Assembly: GCF_005818865.1 (NCBI RefSeq) | Contig: NZ_VBRY01000008.1 | Location: 62,001-126,000 of the forward strand | DNA from: Mariprofundus erugo | GTDB taxonomy: Bacteria; Pseudomonadota; Zetaproteobacteria; Mariprofundales; Mariprofundaceae | DNA: 64,000 nucleotides | Direction of reading: 5' to 3' | In this document: positions 42,757 through 51,838 of the stretch, piece by piece | Layout of the letters: the number at the start of each line of letters is the position of its first letter | How positions within the stretch are numbered: position 1 is the stretch's first letter | Notes under the pieces: generated by a model | Told to the model about the DNA's origin: nothing | The model's database searches: none | Seen by the model: the letters and a program-made list of their open reading frames with translations, nothing else | Program-made: the position numbers and the translations under genes

Positions 42757-44154
42757 ATGGGATTTAATTGTATTTTTCATGAATTTAGGACTCTAGAGGA
42801 CAATCTTGGGCTATTTAACCTGAAAATTAAAGGTGTGAATGTTTGGGATTTAGTTCGTTTCCAGGTATTTGAAAAAATAATTCGAGAGAAGGGGGTTTTT
42901 GAATCGCGACCAGTTAAAGTTGTTAAACACGAGCATGGCAAAAGCCCTAAAGAAAAAATAAGACCAATTGAATGGTTGTTAAAAAGCCCTATTTTTCAAG
43001 GGAGGAAAGATTTCTATTTCTTTAGTGCTGCATCTTCATTTAGAAGAAATGGAGGTGATAACAAAGCATGGGATATTTATTTTGATCATTTAATTGACTC
43101 AATAGGGCCTGAGTCATGCCTTCTTATCGAAAGCCTTGATACTGCCGATTCCAATCCACATACAAAGAATGTGATGTATACAAACTTACTGGATGGCGTG
43201 ATTAGACGGTTTGGGTGCAGTCTGTTTAGGGTTAAGTTTTCAGATTTTGAAGTGGAGTTGCTGGATGGTATTGATGCAGAAATTCAAAAAATGTTTTGTG
43301 TTAGAGCGAACTTTCCATCAATGGTCTCATCCGCTATTTCATACCATTTGACGAATCTTTTTTTCTATAAAAAGTTGCTCTTAATTAAATCCCCAAAAGC
43401 TGTTTTTTTAATTTCCAGTTATGGACGAGAGTACTTAATTGATGCGTGTAGACAGTTATCTATCCCTGTAATTGAAATTCAGCATGGGGTGATTAGTCCT
43501 TTCCACTTGGGGTATAGCTATCCTGAAGGTGGAAAGAAAGTATTGTTTCCAGATTACTTTTTAACTATGGGAAAATACTGGGAAAAATCTATTAGATTTC
43601 CTATCGATGATGTGAATATCATCACTCTTGGAGCTCCGTATATTTCAAGTGAAATGCATGGGGTTAGAAAGGGTAAAAAAAATATACTGTTTGTTTCACA
43701 GTGGAGCGTTGGGACTAAGCTTTCGCTCTTTGCCATGGAGCTATCTTTAAGGCTTGGGAAGGAATACAATTTGTATTATAAACTTCACCCCTGTGAATAT
43801 GATACTTGGCGAGATAGGTATCCATATCTTGAGCAGGCTAATATAAATGTAGTTCAAAATGATGATGTTTCACTAAGTGAATTGTTTTCAGAATGTGCTT
43901 TCCAGGTGGGTGTATATTCCACAGCAGTTTTTCAAGGTATCGCCATGGGGTGTAAGACTTACCTGGTTAATTTGCCCGGGGTAGAGCATATGAATGACCT
44001 AGTAAAAATTGGAATAGTTAAGCTTGTTGATCACCCGAGTCAGGTTGACTTTGATGCAGAGTTTAACAACGGAGTTGGTAGTGACTATTTCTTTGCTGAA
44101 AGTTGGGGTTTGAATATGGCGAATTTTATAAGGCGACTTGGCTTGAATAACTAA
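42757..44154 (+). CDS. Unrecognised GT-B-like protein of the polysaccharide locus
   Basis: This 465-residue soluble protein has no family I can name with certainty. The ATG at 42757 is chosen because AAAGGAAAG lies about 8 nt before it; a TTG start 13 codons earlier is less likely. The middle has VIEIQHGVISPFHLGYSYP and the C-terminal half CAFQVGVYSTAVFQGIAMG, a pattern seen in GT-B glycosyl- or polyol-phosphate transferases of capsule systems. Context and pattern suggest a glycosyltransferase. It is AT-rich. Confidence 0.6.
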   Translation: MGFNCIFHEFRTLEDNLGLFNLKIKGVNVWDLVRFQVFEKIIREKGVFESRPVKVVKHEHGKSPKEKIRPIEWLLKSPIFQGRKDFYFFSAASSFRRNGGDNKAWDIYFDHLIDSIGPESCLLIESLDTADSNPHTKNVMYTNLLDGVIRRFGCSLFRVKFSDFEVELLDGIDAEIQKMFCVRANFPSMVSSAISYHLTNLFFYKKLLLIKSPKAVFLISSYGREYLIDACRQLSIPVIEIQHGVISPFHLGYSYPEGGKKVLFPDYFLTMGKYWEKSIRFPIDDVNIITLGAPYISSEMHGVRKGKKNILFVSQWSVGTKLSLFAMELSLRLGKEYNLYYKLHPCEYDTWRDRYPYLEQANINVVQNDDVSLSELFSECAFQVGVYSTAVFQGIAMGCKTYLVNLPGVEHMNDLVKIGIVKLVDHPSQVDFDAEFNNGVGSDYFFAESWGLNMANFIRRLGLNN

Positions 44155-44202
44155 ATTGATTTATTCTGTGCATTATGTGGTTATTGAACTTGGAAGAAAG
44201 AT

Positions 44203-45378
44203 ATGTTATCTATAAGAAGAGCATTTCCAAAATACCTGGATGAAAATATGCTTTCCTCTGTGGATGGCCGATCTTCTGCTGTATCCGGATATTATTTTAA
44301 TAGAGGGGCTGCTGCGTTAAAATTTTTACTGAAGTTCTTATCAAGAGATAAAAGTAGGCCAACTGTTTGTATGCAATCGTTTAACTGTACATCAGTAATG
44401 GATGCAGCTCTTCAGGCTTGTTGCAAGGTTGTCTTGAGTGATGTTAAACTGACTGATTTTTCGATTTCGTTTGAGTGGATAGCCAACAATCATGAATCTT
44501 TTGATATACTACTGCTTACTCACTATCAGGGAATAGTAAATGTAGAGCGTTCAGAAATTATTGAATTTTGCAAATGTCATGGCGTGTTGGTGATCGAAGA
44601 TTTGGCTCATTGCGCAAAGGGTATAGTAGATGTTCAAGGTGATTTTGGTATATATTCATATGCATTTGATAAGCCATATACATGTATGGATGGAGGAGAA
44701 GTAGTAATCCATTCGAGACATGGGAATTTAATAGAATCTTTTTTAGATGCATATTCTAATGTTCCATTAGAAGAGATGTGCGATAACAATCTCGACTTAA
44801 GGCTATTGAGGTTTCTATTTCAATTTTCTGACGAGAATAATTATCTGGCTTATTACAATAACTTTTCAATGATCCGTAATTGCCTTTCGCTACATGTCCC
44901 TAGTTTGTTGCTAAAATCCAAGTTTTTTTTATCTATGATGTCGACTTTTCACGGTAAATTTAGAAAGAATGTGTCGTCTGACATCAGTATTAGAAGAATC
45001 AGGGAAAATAAAATTACTCTTATAGGTCTTCAAGAAAAGAATTGTGTTGATAATTTGTCGAAAAATGTGGCAAATATGGATATGGTGTACGCTGGATTAT
45101 GCAAAAAATTTGGAGTTTCGTTAAGTTTTAAAGGGGTGCTCTGGAATCGCTATGTTATGATTGATGCGAGTGGTGAAATAAAGGATAGTCTAAGATTAGA
45201 GGGGGTTGAGGTTGGAAACTATAACTGGCCAATTCCGCTGCACCGGAAGTTCAAGATAAATTCTGTCGTTTCTGAAGGAGATTATGTGAACACTGATTAT
45301 CTTAGTTCCAACATAGTAAATATTCCTTCTTGGTCGGAATATTTATCAGTACACATTATTGACTCTAAATCTTCATGA
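44203..45378 (+). CDS. Divergent DegT-like PLP enzyme (aminotransferase fold)
   Basis: This 391-residue protein keeps the outline of a DegT/EryC1 aminotransferase: FNRGAAALKFLLKFL, CMQSFNCTSVMDAALQACCK, VLVIEDLAHCAKG (PLP contact) and SYAFDKPYTCMDGGEVV, in which the Lys aligns with the PLP lysine. Other parts diverge. It could be an aminotransferase for a rare amino sugar or a dehydratase-type PLP enzyme. The composition is AT-rich, as in its neighbours. Confidence 0.65.
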   Translation: MLSIRRAFPKYLDENMLSSVDGRSSAVSGYYFNRGAAALKFLLKFLSRDKSRPTVCMQSFNCTSVMDAALQACCKVVLSDVKLTDFSISFEWIANNHESFDILLLTHYQGIVNVERSEIIEFCKCHGVLVIEDLAHCAKGIVDVQGDFGIYSYAFDKPYTCMDGGEVVIHSRHGNLIESFLDAYSNVPLEEMCDNNLDLRLLRFLFQFSDENNYLAYYNNFSMIRNCLSLHVPSLLLKSKFFLSMMSTFHGKFRKNVSSDISIRRIRENKITLIGLQEKNCVDNLSKNVANMDMVYAGLCKKFGVSLSFKGVLWNRYVMIDASGEIKDSLRLEGVEVGNYNWPIPLHRKFKINSVVSEGDYVNTDYLSSNIVNIPSWSEYLSVHIIDSKSS

Positions 45379-45541
45379 TTTAATTTTCGCCAAAGAAATA
45401 AGTTTCTCTGACGTATAGATATATGTCGATAAGATTTTGAGATGGATCGGATTAGCTTTTATTTACTAATGCCATCCGTTGAAAGCCGTTCAATATATTA
45501 TTTGTTGTTCCAATGAGGGTACCAATGGTCTGGGGAGTAAA

Positions 45542-46489
45542 TTGGAAACTGTTTCAGTAGTGATTCCAGCATATAAAGCAAGTGATTCTATAGAGAGAAC
45601 GATATCTTCAGTGATCGGGCAACCATCAGTAAATACTGAAATCATAGTTGTCGAAGATGGTGTGTTTGATAATACACGAGAATTTCTTGAAAAATACGAT
45701 TCAGTGAAGCTTATAACTAATGCTAGAAATATGGGGGCTCCATACTCAAGAAACGTTGGCTTGGAAAATGTGTCAAATCAATATGTAATGTTTTTGGATG
45801 CTGATGATACCATTGAAGGTCCGTTGCTGAGAGGGTTGTGTCAGGCACTAAATCATAGTAGTGATTCGATTGCATTTGGCCCATGGTGTATATGCGATGT
45901 GGATGGCGTTAAGGGGGGGGTGGTAGCGCCATCTAGACACCGTTCCTCTTTGCAATGGATGGATTCTTGGTTAAAGGGGCAATATGTCCCGACCTGTTCA
46001 GTGCTCTGGAGGACATCAGTAGTTAGGAGTATTGGTGGATGGAATGAACAAATGTCGCGGAATCAAGATGGTGAGATAATGCTGCGTGCACTCATGGCTG
46101 GTGAAACGGTTGCAGTTAGTGACGAAGGTTGCGGTGTTTATTGGCAGCATCCAATTAATACCTCGAGAGTTTCGCAAAGTTCGGATTCTAATGCTTCTCT
46201 CTCTCAGAGGTTTGTTGTCGAACAGGTTGTCGAATGGTGTCGGCGTGAAGGTCTAGCTACTGAAGATATTTTTCCCGCATTGGCAGAATTCTGTTACTTC
46301 AATGCTAAGTACTTTTACCGGAAAGGCATGTTGGATGAGGGAAAAGAATGGTTGAGTTCTGCTCGAAACTATGGGTTGAAGGGTCACCCTGGAACCATTG
46401 CCCATAGAGTGGTTGCCTCTCTTTTATCACTAGAGACAAAAGAGCGGTTTGCACGATATTGCAGAGGTATAATTGATACTCTTAGGTGA
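45542..46489 (+). CDS. Family 2 glycosyltransferase
   Basis: This GT-A glycosyltransferase starts near TVSVVIPAYKASDSIERTIS and carries the DxD motif in MFLDADDTIEGPLLRG. The C-terminal half (about 210-315) is helical. The TTG at 45542 with GGGGAG upstream is the preferred start; the frame remains open back to a TTG at 45479 with no clear ribosome binding site. It adds one sugar of the repeat unit; donor and acceptor are unknown. Confidence 0.85.
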   Translation: METVSVVIPAYKASDSIERTISSVIGQPSVNTEIIVVEDGVFDNTREFLEKYDSVKLITNARNMGAPYSRNVGLENVSNQYVMFLDADDTIEGPLLRGLCQALNHSSDSIAFGPWCICDVDGVKGGVVAPSRHRSSLQWMDSWLKGQYVPTCSVLWRTSVVRSIGGWNEQMSRNQDGEIMLRALMAGETVAVSDEGCGVYWQHPINTSRVSQSSDSNASLSQRFVVEQVVEWCRREGLATEDIFPALAEFCYFNAKYFYRKGMLDEGKEWLSSARNYGLKGHPGTIAHRVVASLLSLETKERFARYCRGIIDTLR

Positions 46490-47622
46490 GTGTTGATTAC
46501 GGAATAATGAAACTGCTTATTTGCATATATAAAGATGATGAGAGAGCCGGCGGTAGTGTTAGGGTTGCTGAGGTTTTGATCAGATCCATGCGTAAATCTG
46601 GTGTTGATGTACACTTGGCTGTTGCGTATGGCGGCGGTGGGCGGTTGCAAAGGCTCGTGGGAAATAATTGCCATTTTCTGCATGCATCAGGCCCTAGAGA
46701 TATTCCTGCTTGGTTTGCATATAGAAGTTTGGTGAGAATAATAAATCCAGATATTATTCACTATATAGATGATGTCGCTTGGATGATTTTGGGGGGGATA
46801 GGAATTACCCGAAAAAGAATTATGCACCAACATTTTCGACCGAATATTGGTGTTGATGGAGATAAGCGACTTAAACGTATTCGACTTCTGTGTGGTACAG
46901 CCGACAAGGTTGTAGCAATTTCACATGGTGCCGCTAAGCAGTTGATTGAAAAGTGCCAAGTCCGACCAGATAAGGTGGAAGTGGTGCACAATGCAGTCAA
47001 TTTCGATTATTTGTGCCTGCCTCCCCCAATGGCTTCAAGCGATAAATGTGTGTTGGGGATGGCTGTGAGAGTGGTTGAAGATAAAGGGGTCGAGGATGCG
47101 TTAAACCTTTTGGGGTTGCTTCCTCAAAGATATGAATTGGCGATTGCTGGAGATGGCCCGGCTCGAACAGCCTTGAGATTACGGGCTTTTGAATTGGGGG
47201 TTGGTGACAGGGTTCGGTGGCTAGGTTCTGTTGAAGATATTTCAGGATTTTATGCGAAAATTGATTTTTATTTGTTCATGTCTTGGTATGAGGGCTTTGG
47301 TCTGTCAGTTGCTGAGGCAATGGCTTGTGGAAAGCCAGTTGTCGGTTTGCTGGGGGATGGGGAGATATCTGAGGCAGAGTATCCCTTGGTAACAGTGGAC
47401 AACTCGGTGCTTGTGGAAAGGTCTGAGCCAACAAGCTTTAGTCTTGAGCAAAGTTGGGAGGTTTTTGTGGCGCTTCGGGATGCAATTTTGCAGTTGGAGT
47501 CTGATGTAACTCAGCAAGAGAAGCAGGCAAAAGCTGCCTTTAACTGGGTTAATGAACGATTTTCTTCTGAGGTGTTTTCTCAAAAGATGTTAGAAGTGTA
47601 TCGGCATGCCCTTTCCATTTAA
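46486..47622 (+). CDS. Family 4 glycosyltransferase
   Basis: This 378-residue GT-B enzyme has the GT4 pattern: GGSVRVAEVLIRSMRKSG, VHNAVNFDYL, MAVRVVEDKGVEDAL and MSWYEGFGLSVAEAMACGKPVVG with the E-x7-E region. The start at GTG 46486 overlaps the previous stop by four bases. ATG 46507 is a reasonable alternative that gives MKLLICIYKDDE. It is one of three GT4 enzymes in the locus. Confidence 0.87.
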   Translation: MSVDYGIMKLLICIYKDDERAGGSVRVAEVLIRSMRKSGVDVHLAVAYGGGGRLQRLVGNNCHFLHASGPRDIPAWFAYRSLVRIINPDIIHYIDDVAWMILGGIGITRKRIMHQHFRPNIGVDGDKRLKRIRLLCGTADKVVAISHGAAKQLIEKCQVRPDKVEVVHNAVNFDYLCLPPPMASSDKCVLGMAVRVVEDKGVEDALNLLGLLPQRYELAIAGDGPARTALRLRAFELGVGDRVRWLGSVEDISGFYAKIDFYLFMSWYEGFGLSVAEAMACGKPVVGLLGDGEISEAEYPLVTVDNSVLVERSEPTSFSLEQSWEVFVALRDAILQLESDVTQQEKQAKAAFNWVNERFSSEVFSQKMLEVYRHALSI

Positions 47623-47646
47623 TATTTAATTGTAGCTGAGGTTGCT

Positions 47647-48192
47647 TTGAACACCTTTATATTACACCTGTACAACCTGATGTGTAACCTCTTGCCGGAA
47701 ACACGTTGCTGGGGGCTGAAAAGAACGATGCTGAGATGTGCCGGTGCTAACATCGGTAACAATGTGCGGATTGTTTCAAGTGCTTCTTATTTCTTGAGTG
47801 GCCCGCTTGAGGTTGGCGATGATACGTGGATTGGCCATTACGTTTCTATTGTGGGGGGAGATGCATTAGTTCGAATTGGCCATAGCTGCGACATCGCGCC
47901 CAAGGTGATGCTGGTTACTGGGTCGCACGAAATCAATTATCAAGAATGCGGTCGAGTCGCGGGATATGGTTATTCTCTACCAATTATTATTGAAGATGAA
48001 TCATGGGTTTGTGCAGGTTCTGTAATATTAGGTGGCACAACCATAGGTAGACATTCCATAGTTGCGGCTGGATCGGTAGTGAAAGGAGAGTTTCCAGAGC
48101 GTAGCTTGATTGGAGGAAACCCTGCAAAAGTATTGCGTCAAATTACTGCTCTAAATGTGAAGAAAGCTCCGGCCGATTGTGAAGATAAATAA
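47647..48192 (+). CDS. Hexapeptide-repeat acetyltransferase (WcaF/LacA-like)
   Basis: This 181-residue left-handed beta-helix protein has repeats such as GANIGNNVRI, IGHYVSIVGGDALVRIG and IIEDESWVCAGSVILGGTTIG, with a SHEINY segment that supplies the catalytic His in this family. It would O- or N-acetylate a sugar. The TTG start lies 24 nt after the glycosyltransferase. The 3' end overlaps the polymerase gene by 14 nt. Confidence 0.85.
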   Translation: MNTFILHLYNLMCNLLPETRCWGLKRTMLRCAGANIGNNVRIVSSASYFLSGPLEVGDDTWIGHYVSIVGGDALVRIGHSCDIAPKVMLVTGSHEINYQECGRVAGYGYSLPIIIEDESWVCAGSVILGGTTIGRHSIVAAGSVVKGEFPERSLIGGNPAKVLRQITALNVKKAPADCEDK

Positions 48193-49510
48193 AGATTCGA
48201 TTACGTATGTTTTTCTGGCGGCCGTCATCGCGATGCGAATAGCATCTCCAGTGACTGCCGACATGAGCTATTTACTGCTCGCTGGATTTGCATTGTTCGG
48301 TCCTGCACAAGCAATTCAAGCTTTGGCGTTGACTTGGTTTTTTTCGGTGCTTAATCCTGGAATAGCACCAGACTCATCGTTTGGCGCAATCGGGCGACTT
48401 GCAGTATTAGCGAGTGCAGTGGTATCGGTGTTTATTAGAAGTAGAAGTATTAATTCGTTCTCTAAGACTACTCTGTTTCTAAGCGTTTTTTTTATTGCCC
48501 ACTCGTTGATCATCAGTCTTATTCCAGATGTGTCTATCTTGAAGGTTGTGTCTTGGACTTTGTCCATTATGACATTGCTTACGGCGTGGTCTCTTCTCGA
48601 TAATGATGAATGGGGTAAACTTTCACGTGAAATGTATAGGGGAATTCTTTCGTTGGTGTTGGCCAGTATTCCGCTGCTTGGGCATCCAATAGGTTATCTT
48701 AATAACGGAACTGGTTTTCAAGGTGTGCTTAATCAACCCCAAGCGTTTGGTATGACCGTGGCAATATTGGGAGCCCTATCTGGAGGGCAAATGTTTAGGC
48801 ATTCACAACCTAGTTGGCTATCAATAGGATTGTTTATGACCTGCCTGATTTTGGTTGTATTGTCAGAGGCTAGAACTGCGGGATTATCTCTCTTTCTTGG
48901 ACTGGGTCTTGCCGCTTTAACTATAACTTTTTTGACTAGATGCTCATGGAGGTCGGTGTTGCCAGGAGTATTAAGCAAACGGTTTGTATTTACAGTGTTA
49001 TCGAGTTTAATTGTTTCATTATTTATGGGCTCAGCTTTGGTTGACAGGATTGATTCATATTTGGTTAAACATGCACAAACTTCTGGTATTCTTGATGCAT
49101 ATAATACTTCCAGGGGTATGTTGATAGATGCGATGTTGAGTAATATTGAAGAGAACCCCTTGGGAGGGATCGGATTTGGTATTGCATCGGAGCCATACTT
49201 TATGAGGGTCACAAGAGACCCCTTTTTTGACTTCCCCGTTAGTGCCCCAATTGAAAAAGGTGTTCTTCCTATTGCTGTTTTTGAAGAAGTGGGTTTGGTT
49301 GGATTCTTGTTTGTAACCGTGTGGATAATAGCTCTTGTTAGAGTTGTTGCATGGGGAGGTGTTGTTGCTCTTGCTGCGAGTTATACGGCGCTAATTATGA
49401 ATATGGGAGAAGCGGTACTGTTTTCTGCAGGTGGAATGGGGATGTTGTTACTTATTGTGTTAAGTTGGGCTGTCTCCAGTCAGAAGCACCTTAAAGGGCT
49501 GCGGGTTTGA
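48179..49510 (+). CDS. wzy: Wzy/O-antigen-ligase-type polymerase
   Basis: This 443-residue membrane protein has about 10-12 helices and a large periplasmic loop after VLSEARTAGLSLFLGLGLAA. The EARTAG pattern and the loop segment SRGMLIDAMLSNIEENPLGGIGFG are typical of the Wzy_C/O-antigen ligase family. It would polymerise repeat units in the periplasm. The GTG start lies inside the end of the acetyltransferase gene. Confidence 0.8.
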   Translation: MKINKDSITYVFLAAVIAMRIASPVTADMSYLLLAGFALFGPAQAIQALALTWFFSVLNPGIAPDSSFGAIGRLAVLASAVVSVFIRSRSINSFSKTTLFLSVFFIAHSLIISLIPDVSILKVVSWTLSIMTLLTAWSLLDNDEWGKLSREMYRGILSLVLASIPLLGHPIGYLNNGTGFQGVLNQPQAFGMTVAILGALSGGQMFRHSQPSWLSIGLFMTCLILVVLSEARTAGLSLFLGLGLAALTITFLTRCSWRSVLPGVLSKRFVFTVLSSLIVSLFMGSALVDRIDSYLVKHAQTSGILDAYNTSRGMLIDAMLSNIEENPLGGIGFGIASEPYFMRVTRDPFFDFPVSAPIEKGVLPIAVFEEVGLVGFLFVTVWIIALVRVVAWGGVVALAASYTALIMNMGEAVLFSAGGMGMLLLIVLSWAVSSQKHLKGLRV

Positions 49511-50628
49511 GAGAAATGTCCTTCTGGTTTTGGCAAACAGAAGTTAGCCCTCATATGGTGGGCTTGGCAGAGGCTTTAAGTACGCACAATGTTGAGGTCA
49601 TATTTGTGGCGGAACAAATGACTTCTATTGAGCGGGAAAAGCTGGGGTGGGGCTCAATGCGTATGCGTGGAGCGAAGCTAAAATTTGTAGAAAATGAATT
49701 CGATGTTTGCGTGTTAGTGAAAAAAGCTTCTAACGATTCTATTCATTTTTGCCAAGGTCTTCGAGGCAATGGTTTAGTGTGCATCGCACAGAGAGAGCTT
49801 GCGAAACGCAAGTTGCGCCAGTGGGCGATGGTAGAAACGGTTAATGATTATGGCTGGAAAGGCATATTAAAAAGAATCGAGTATCGGCGTCTTTTTTTTC
49901 TTTGGCGCAATAGGTTAGAAGGGGTTCTCTCCATTGGATACTCAACTTCGGACTGGGTCATATCATGTGGCGTTTCAACAAAGAAGGTTTTTCCATTTAC
50001 TTATTTTCTTCAGAACGAAAACTGTCTGATTGAAAAGAATGAGGAGTCGGATGTCACGTTTAGATTAATATTTGTAGGTCAGTTGATTGAACGTAAGGCA
50101 CTTGAATTATTGATTTTGGCGCTAGAGCCACTGCACAGATTGAATCTGCAACTGCTTGTAATTGGAACTGGTCCGTTGGCTTCGGAGTTGAGGGCGACAG
50201 CAGATGCACTAATACCTGGATGCGTTAGATGGGCGGGAAAGTTACCAATGCTTGAAATTCCAGCGTATATGAAGCAATCAGATTGTTTAGTCCTCCCGAG
50301 CCGTCATGATGGATGGGGTGCTGTTGTTTCTGAAGCCCTTATGGTGGGCACTCCAGTGATAACAAGTGATCGCTGTGGAGCTGCAGGGGTAGTGGCCGAA
50401 AGCGGGGTCGGAGGCGTATTTAAATCAGGTGATGTAGAAGGGTTAACTGAATTGATCGCTAAAGCCATCGAAAGGGGACGAGTTTCTGATGCCGACCGGT
50501 TGAGGGTTGCAGGATGGGCCGACTGTCTAAGTGCTGATTTTGGCGCAAAATATTTGTTGTCGATTGTGAACTACATGGACGGTATAGAGGAGAGACCTTT
50601 ACCGTACTGGTTGAAAGAGCGAACATAG
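49507..50628 (+). CDS. Family 4 glycosyltransferase
   Basis: This 373-residue GT-B enzyme has IFVGQLIERKALELLILAL and YMKQSDCLVLPSRHDGWGAV followed by VSEALMVGTPVITSDRCGA, the GT4 donor-binding region. The N-terminus starts FWFWQTEVSPHMVGLAEAL. The TTG start overlaps the previous stop (TTGA). Substrates are not known. Confidence 0.85.
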   Translation: MREMSFWFWQTEVSPHMVGLAEALSTHNVEVIFVAEQMTSIEREKLGWGSMRMRGAKLKFVENEFDVCVLVKKASNDSIHFCQGLRGNGLVCIAQRELAKRKLRQWAMVETVNDYGWKGILKRIEYRRLFFLWRNRLEGVLSIGYSTSDWVISCGVSTKKVFPFTYFLQNENCLIEKNEESDVTFRLIFVGQLIERKALELLILALEPLHRLNLQLLVIGTGPLASELRATADALIPGCVRWAGKLPMLEIPAYMKQSDCLVLPSRHDGWGAVVSEALMVGTPVITSDRCGAAGVVAESGVGGVFKSGDVEGLTELIAKAIERGRVSDADRLRVAGWADCLSADFGAKYLLSIVNYMDGIEERPLPYWLKERT

Positions 50629-50629
50629 G

Positions 50630-51808
50630 GTGCAGGACTGTATTCGGGTGCTGCACGTATCAGCATATTTTGCCCCAGCATATTGCTATGGCGGCCCTCC
50701 TAGAAGCATCCATGGGTTATGTCTTGCTCTAGCTAATAGTGGTATGATTGTTTGTGCATTGACTTCAGCTGCAAATGGCAACATTGAGCTTCCTGATCAA
50801 ATAGTCGCTGCCAATGCCTTTAATGGAGTCAAGGTTATCTACTTACCTAGGGCTTATCCGAAGGGTTACTTCTATTGCCCTGATATGAAAGTTTATTTGG
50901 AATCAATCATTAATAATTTTGATTTGGTACATATCCATGGCTGCTGGAATTATATGAGCTGGATGGCAGGCCACATATGTCGGAAAAATAACGTGCCCTA
51001 TATTGTATCGCCCAGAGGAATGCTGGAATCTGAGGCAATGAAAGTCAGCGCATTCAAGAAAAAGATAGCTTATGCCATTCTTGAAAAGCGGCAATTGAAT
51101 GGCGCTGCCTGGATTCACGCAACCAGCTTAAAAGAGGAGTCCAGTGTCAAGGCCCTGAACATCACTCCGCCTGTGTCCGTGATTCCGAACGGTGTTGATT
51201 TGCCAAAAGGGGAGAGCGGTTGCGATAAACAACTTCGTGCTAGGTTCAATATTTCTGACCGGGGATTTGTACTCCTTTTTGTCGGCCGGCTTCATCCAAT
51301 CAAGGGTCTTAACGTTTTGTGCGGTGGATTGCGGCTTGCAAAGAAAAGTATGTCTCATATTCGATTGGTTCTTGTTGGCGATGGTGATGAAGAGTATGTA
51401 AATCAATTGAAATCACAGTTCTCCGATCTTGTTTCAAGTGGACATCTTATTTTTGCAGGCCACCTAGACGGGGAAGAGAAGGCAGATGCATTTATGTCGG
51501 CGAATGCATTTTCATTGATGTCACAAAGCGAGAATTTTGGCTTGGCGATTGCAGAAGCGATGTCTTACGGACTTCCAGTCATTCTCAGCAAAGGCTGTCC
51601 CTGGCCGCAGGTTGAAGATTGGAATGCCGGTTACTGGATTGAGCCTGATGAAAGGGTGGTTGCCGAATCCATTTGCCGTTTAGGACAGGATATGGAACTG
51701 TCAAAAACAATGGGCCTCAATGCAAAAAATCATATCTCTGAATATTTGGACTGGGGTTCGGTCGCAAATGACGTGAAAGCGGTCTACAATAAGGTCCTGT
51801 CAAAATAA
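50630..51808 (+). CDS. Family 4 glycosyltransferase
   Basis: This 392-residue GT-B enzyme has YGGPPRSIHGLCLALANSG, VHIHGCWNYMSW, SPRGMLESEAM, FVGRLHPIKGLNVL and SENFGLAIAEAMSYGLPVIL. The pattern is close to fucosyl/mannosyl-type GT4 enzymes such as WcaI/WbjE. The GTG start is 2 nt after the previous gene. It lies just before the carbamoyltransferase. Confidence 0.87.
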   Translation: MQDCIRVLHVSAYFAPAYCYGGPPRSIHGLCLALANSGMIVCALTSAANGNIELPDQIVAANAFNGVKVIYLPRAYPKGYFYCPDMKVYLESIINNFDLVHIHGCWNYMSWMAGHICRKNNVPYIVSPRGMLESEAMKVSAFKKKIAYAILEKRQLNGAAWIHATSLKEESSVKALNITPPVSVIPNGVDLPKGESGCDKQLRARFNISDRGFVLLFVGRLHPIKGLNVLCGGLRLAKKSMSHIRLVLVGDGDEEYVNQLKSQFSDLVSSGHLIFAGHLDGEEKADAFMSANAFSLMSQSENFGLAIAEAMSYGLPVILSKGCPWPQVEDWNAGYWIEPDERVVAESICRLGQDMELSKTMGLNAKNHISEYLDWGSVANDVKAVYNKVLSK

Positions 51809-51838
51809 TCTTAATAATAAATTGTAAGAGGTTACAGA

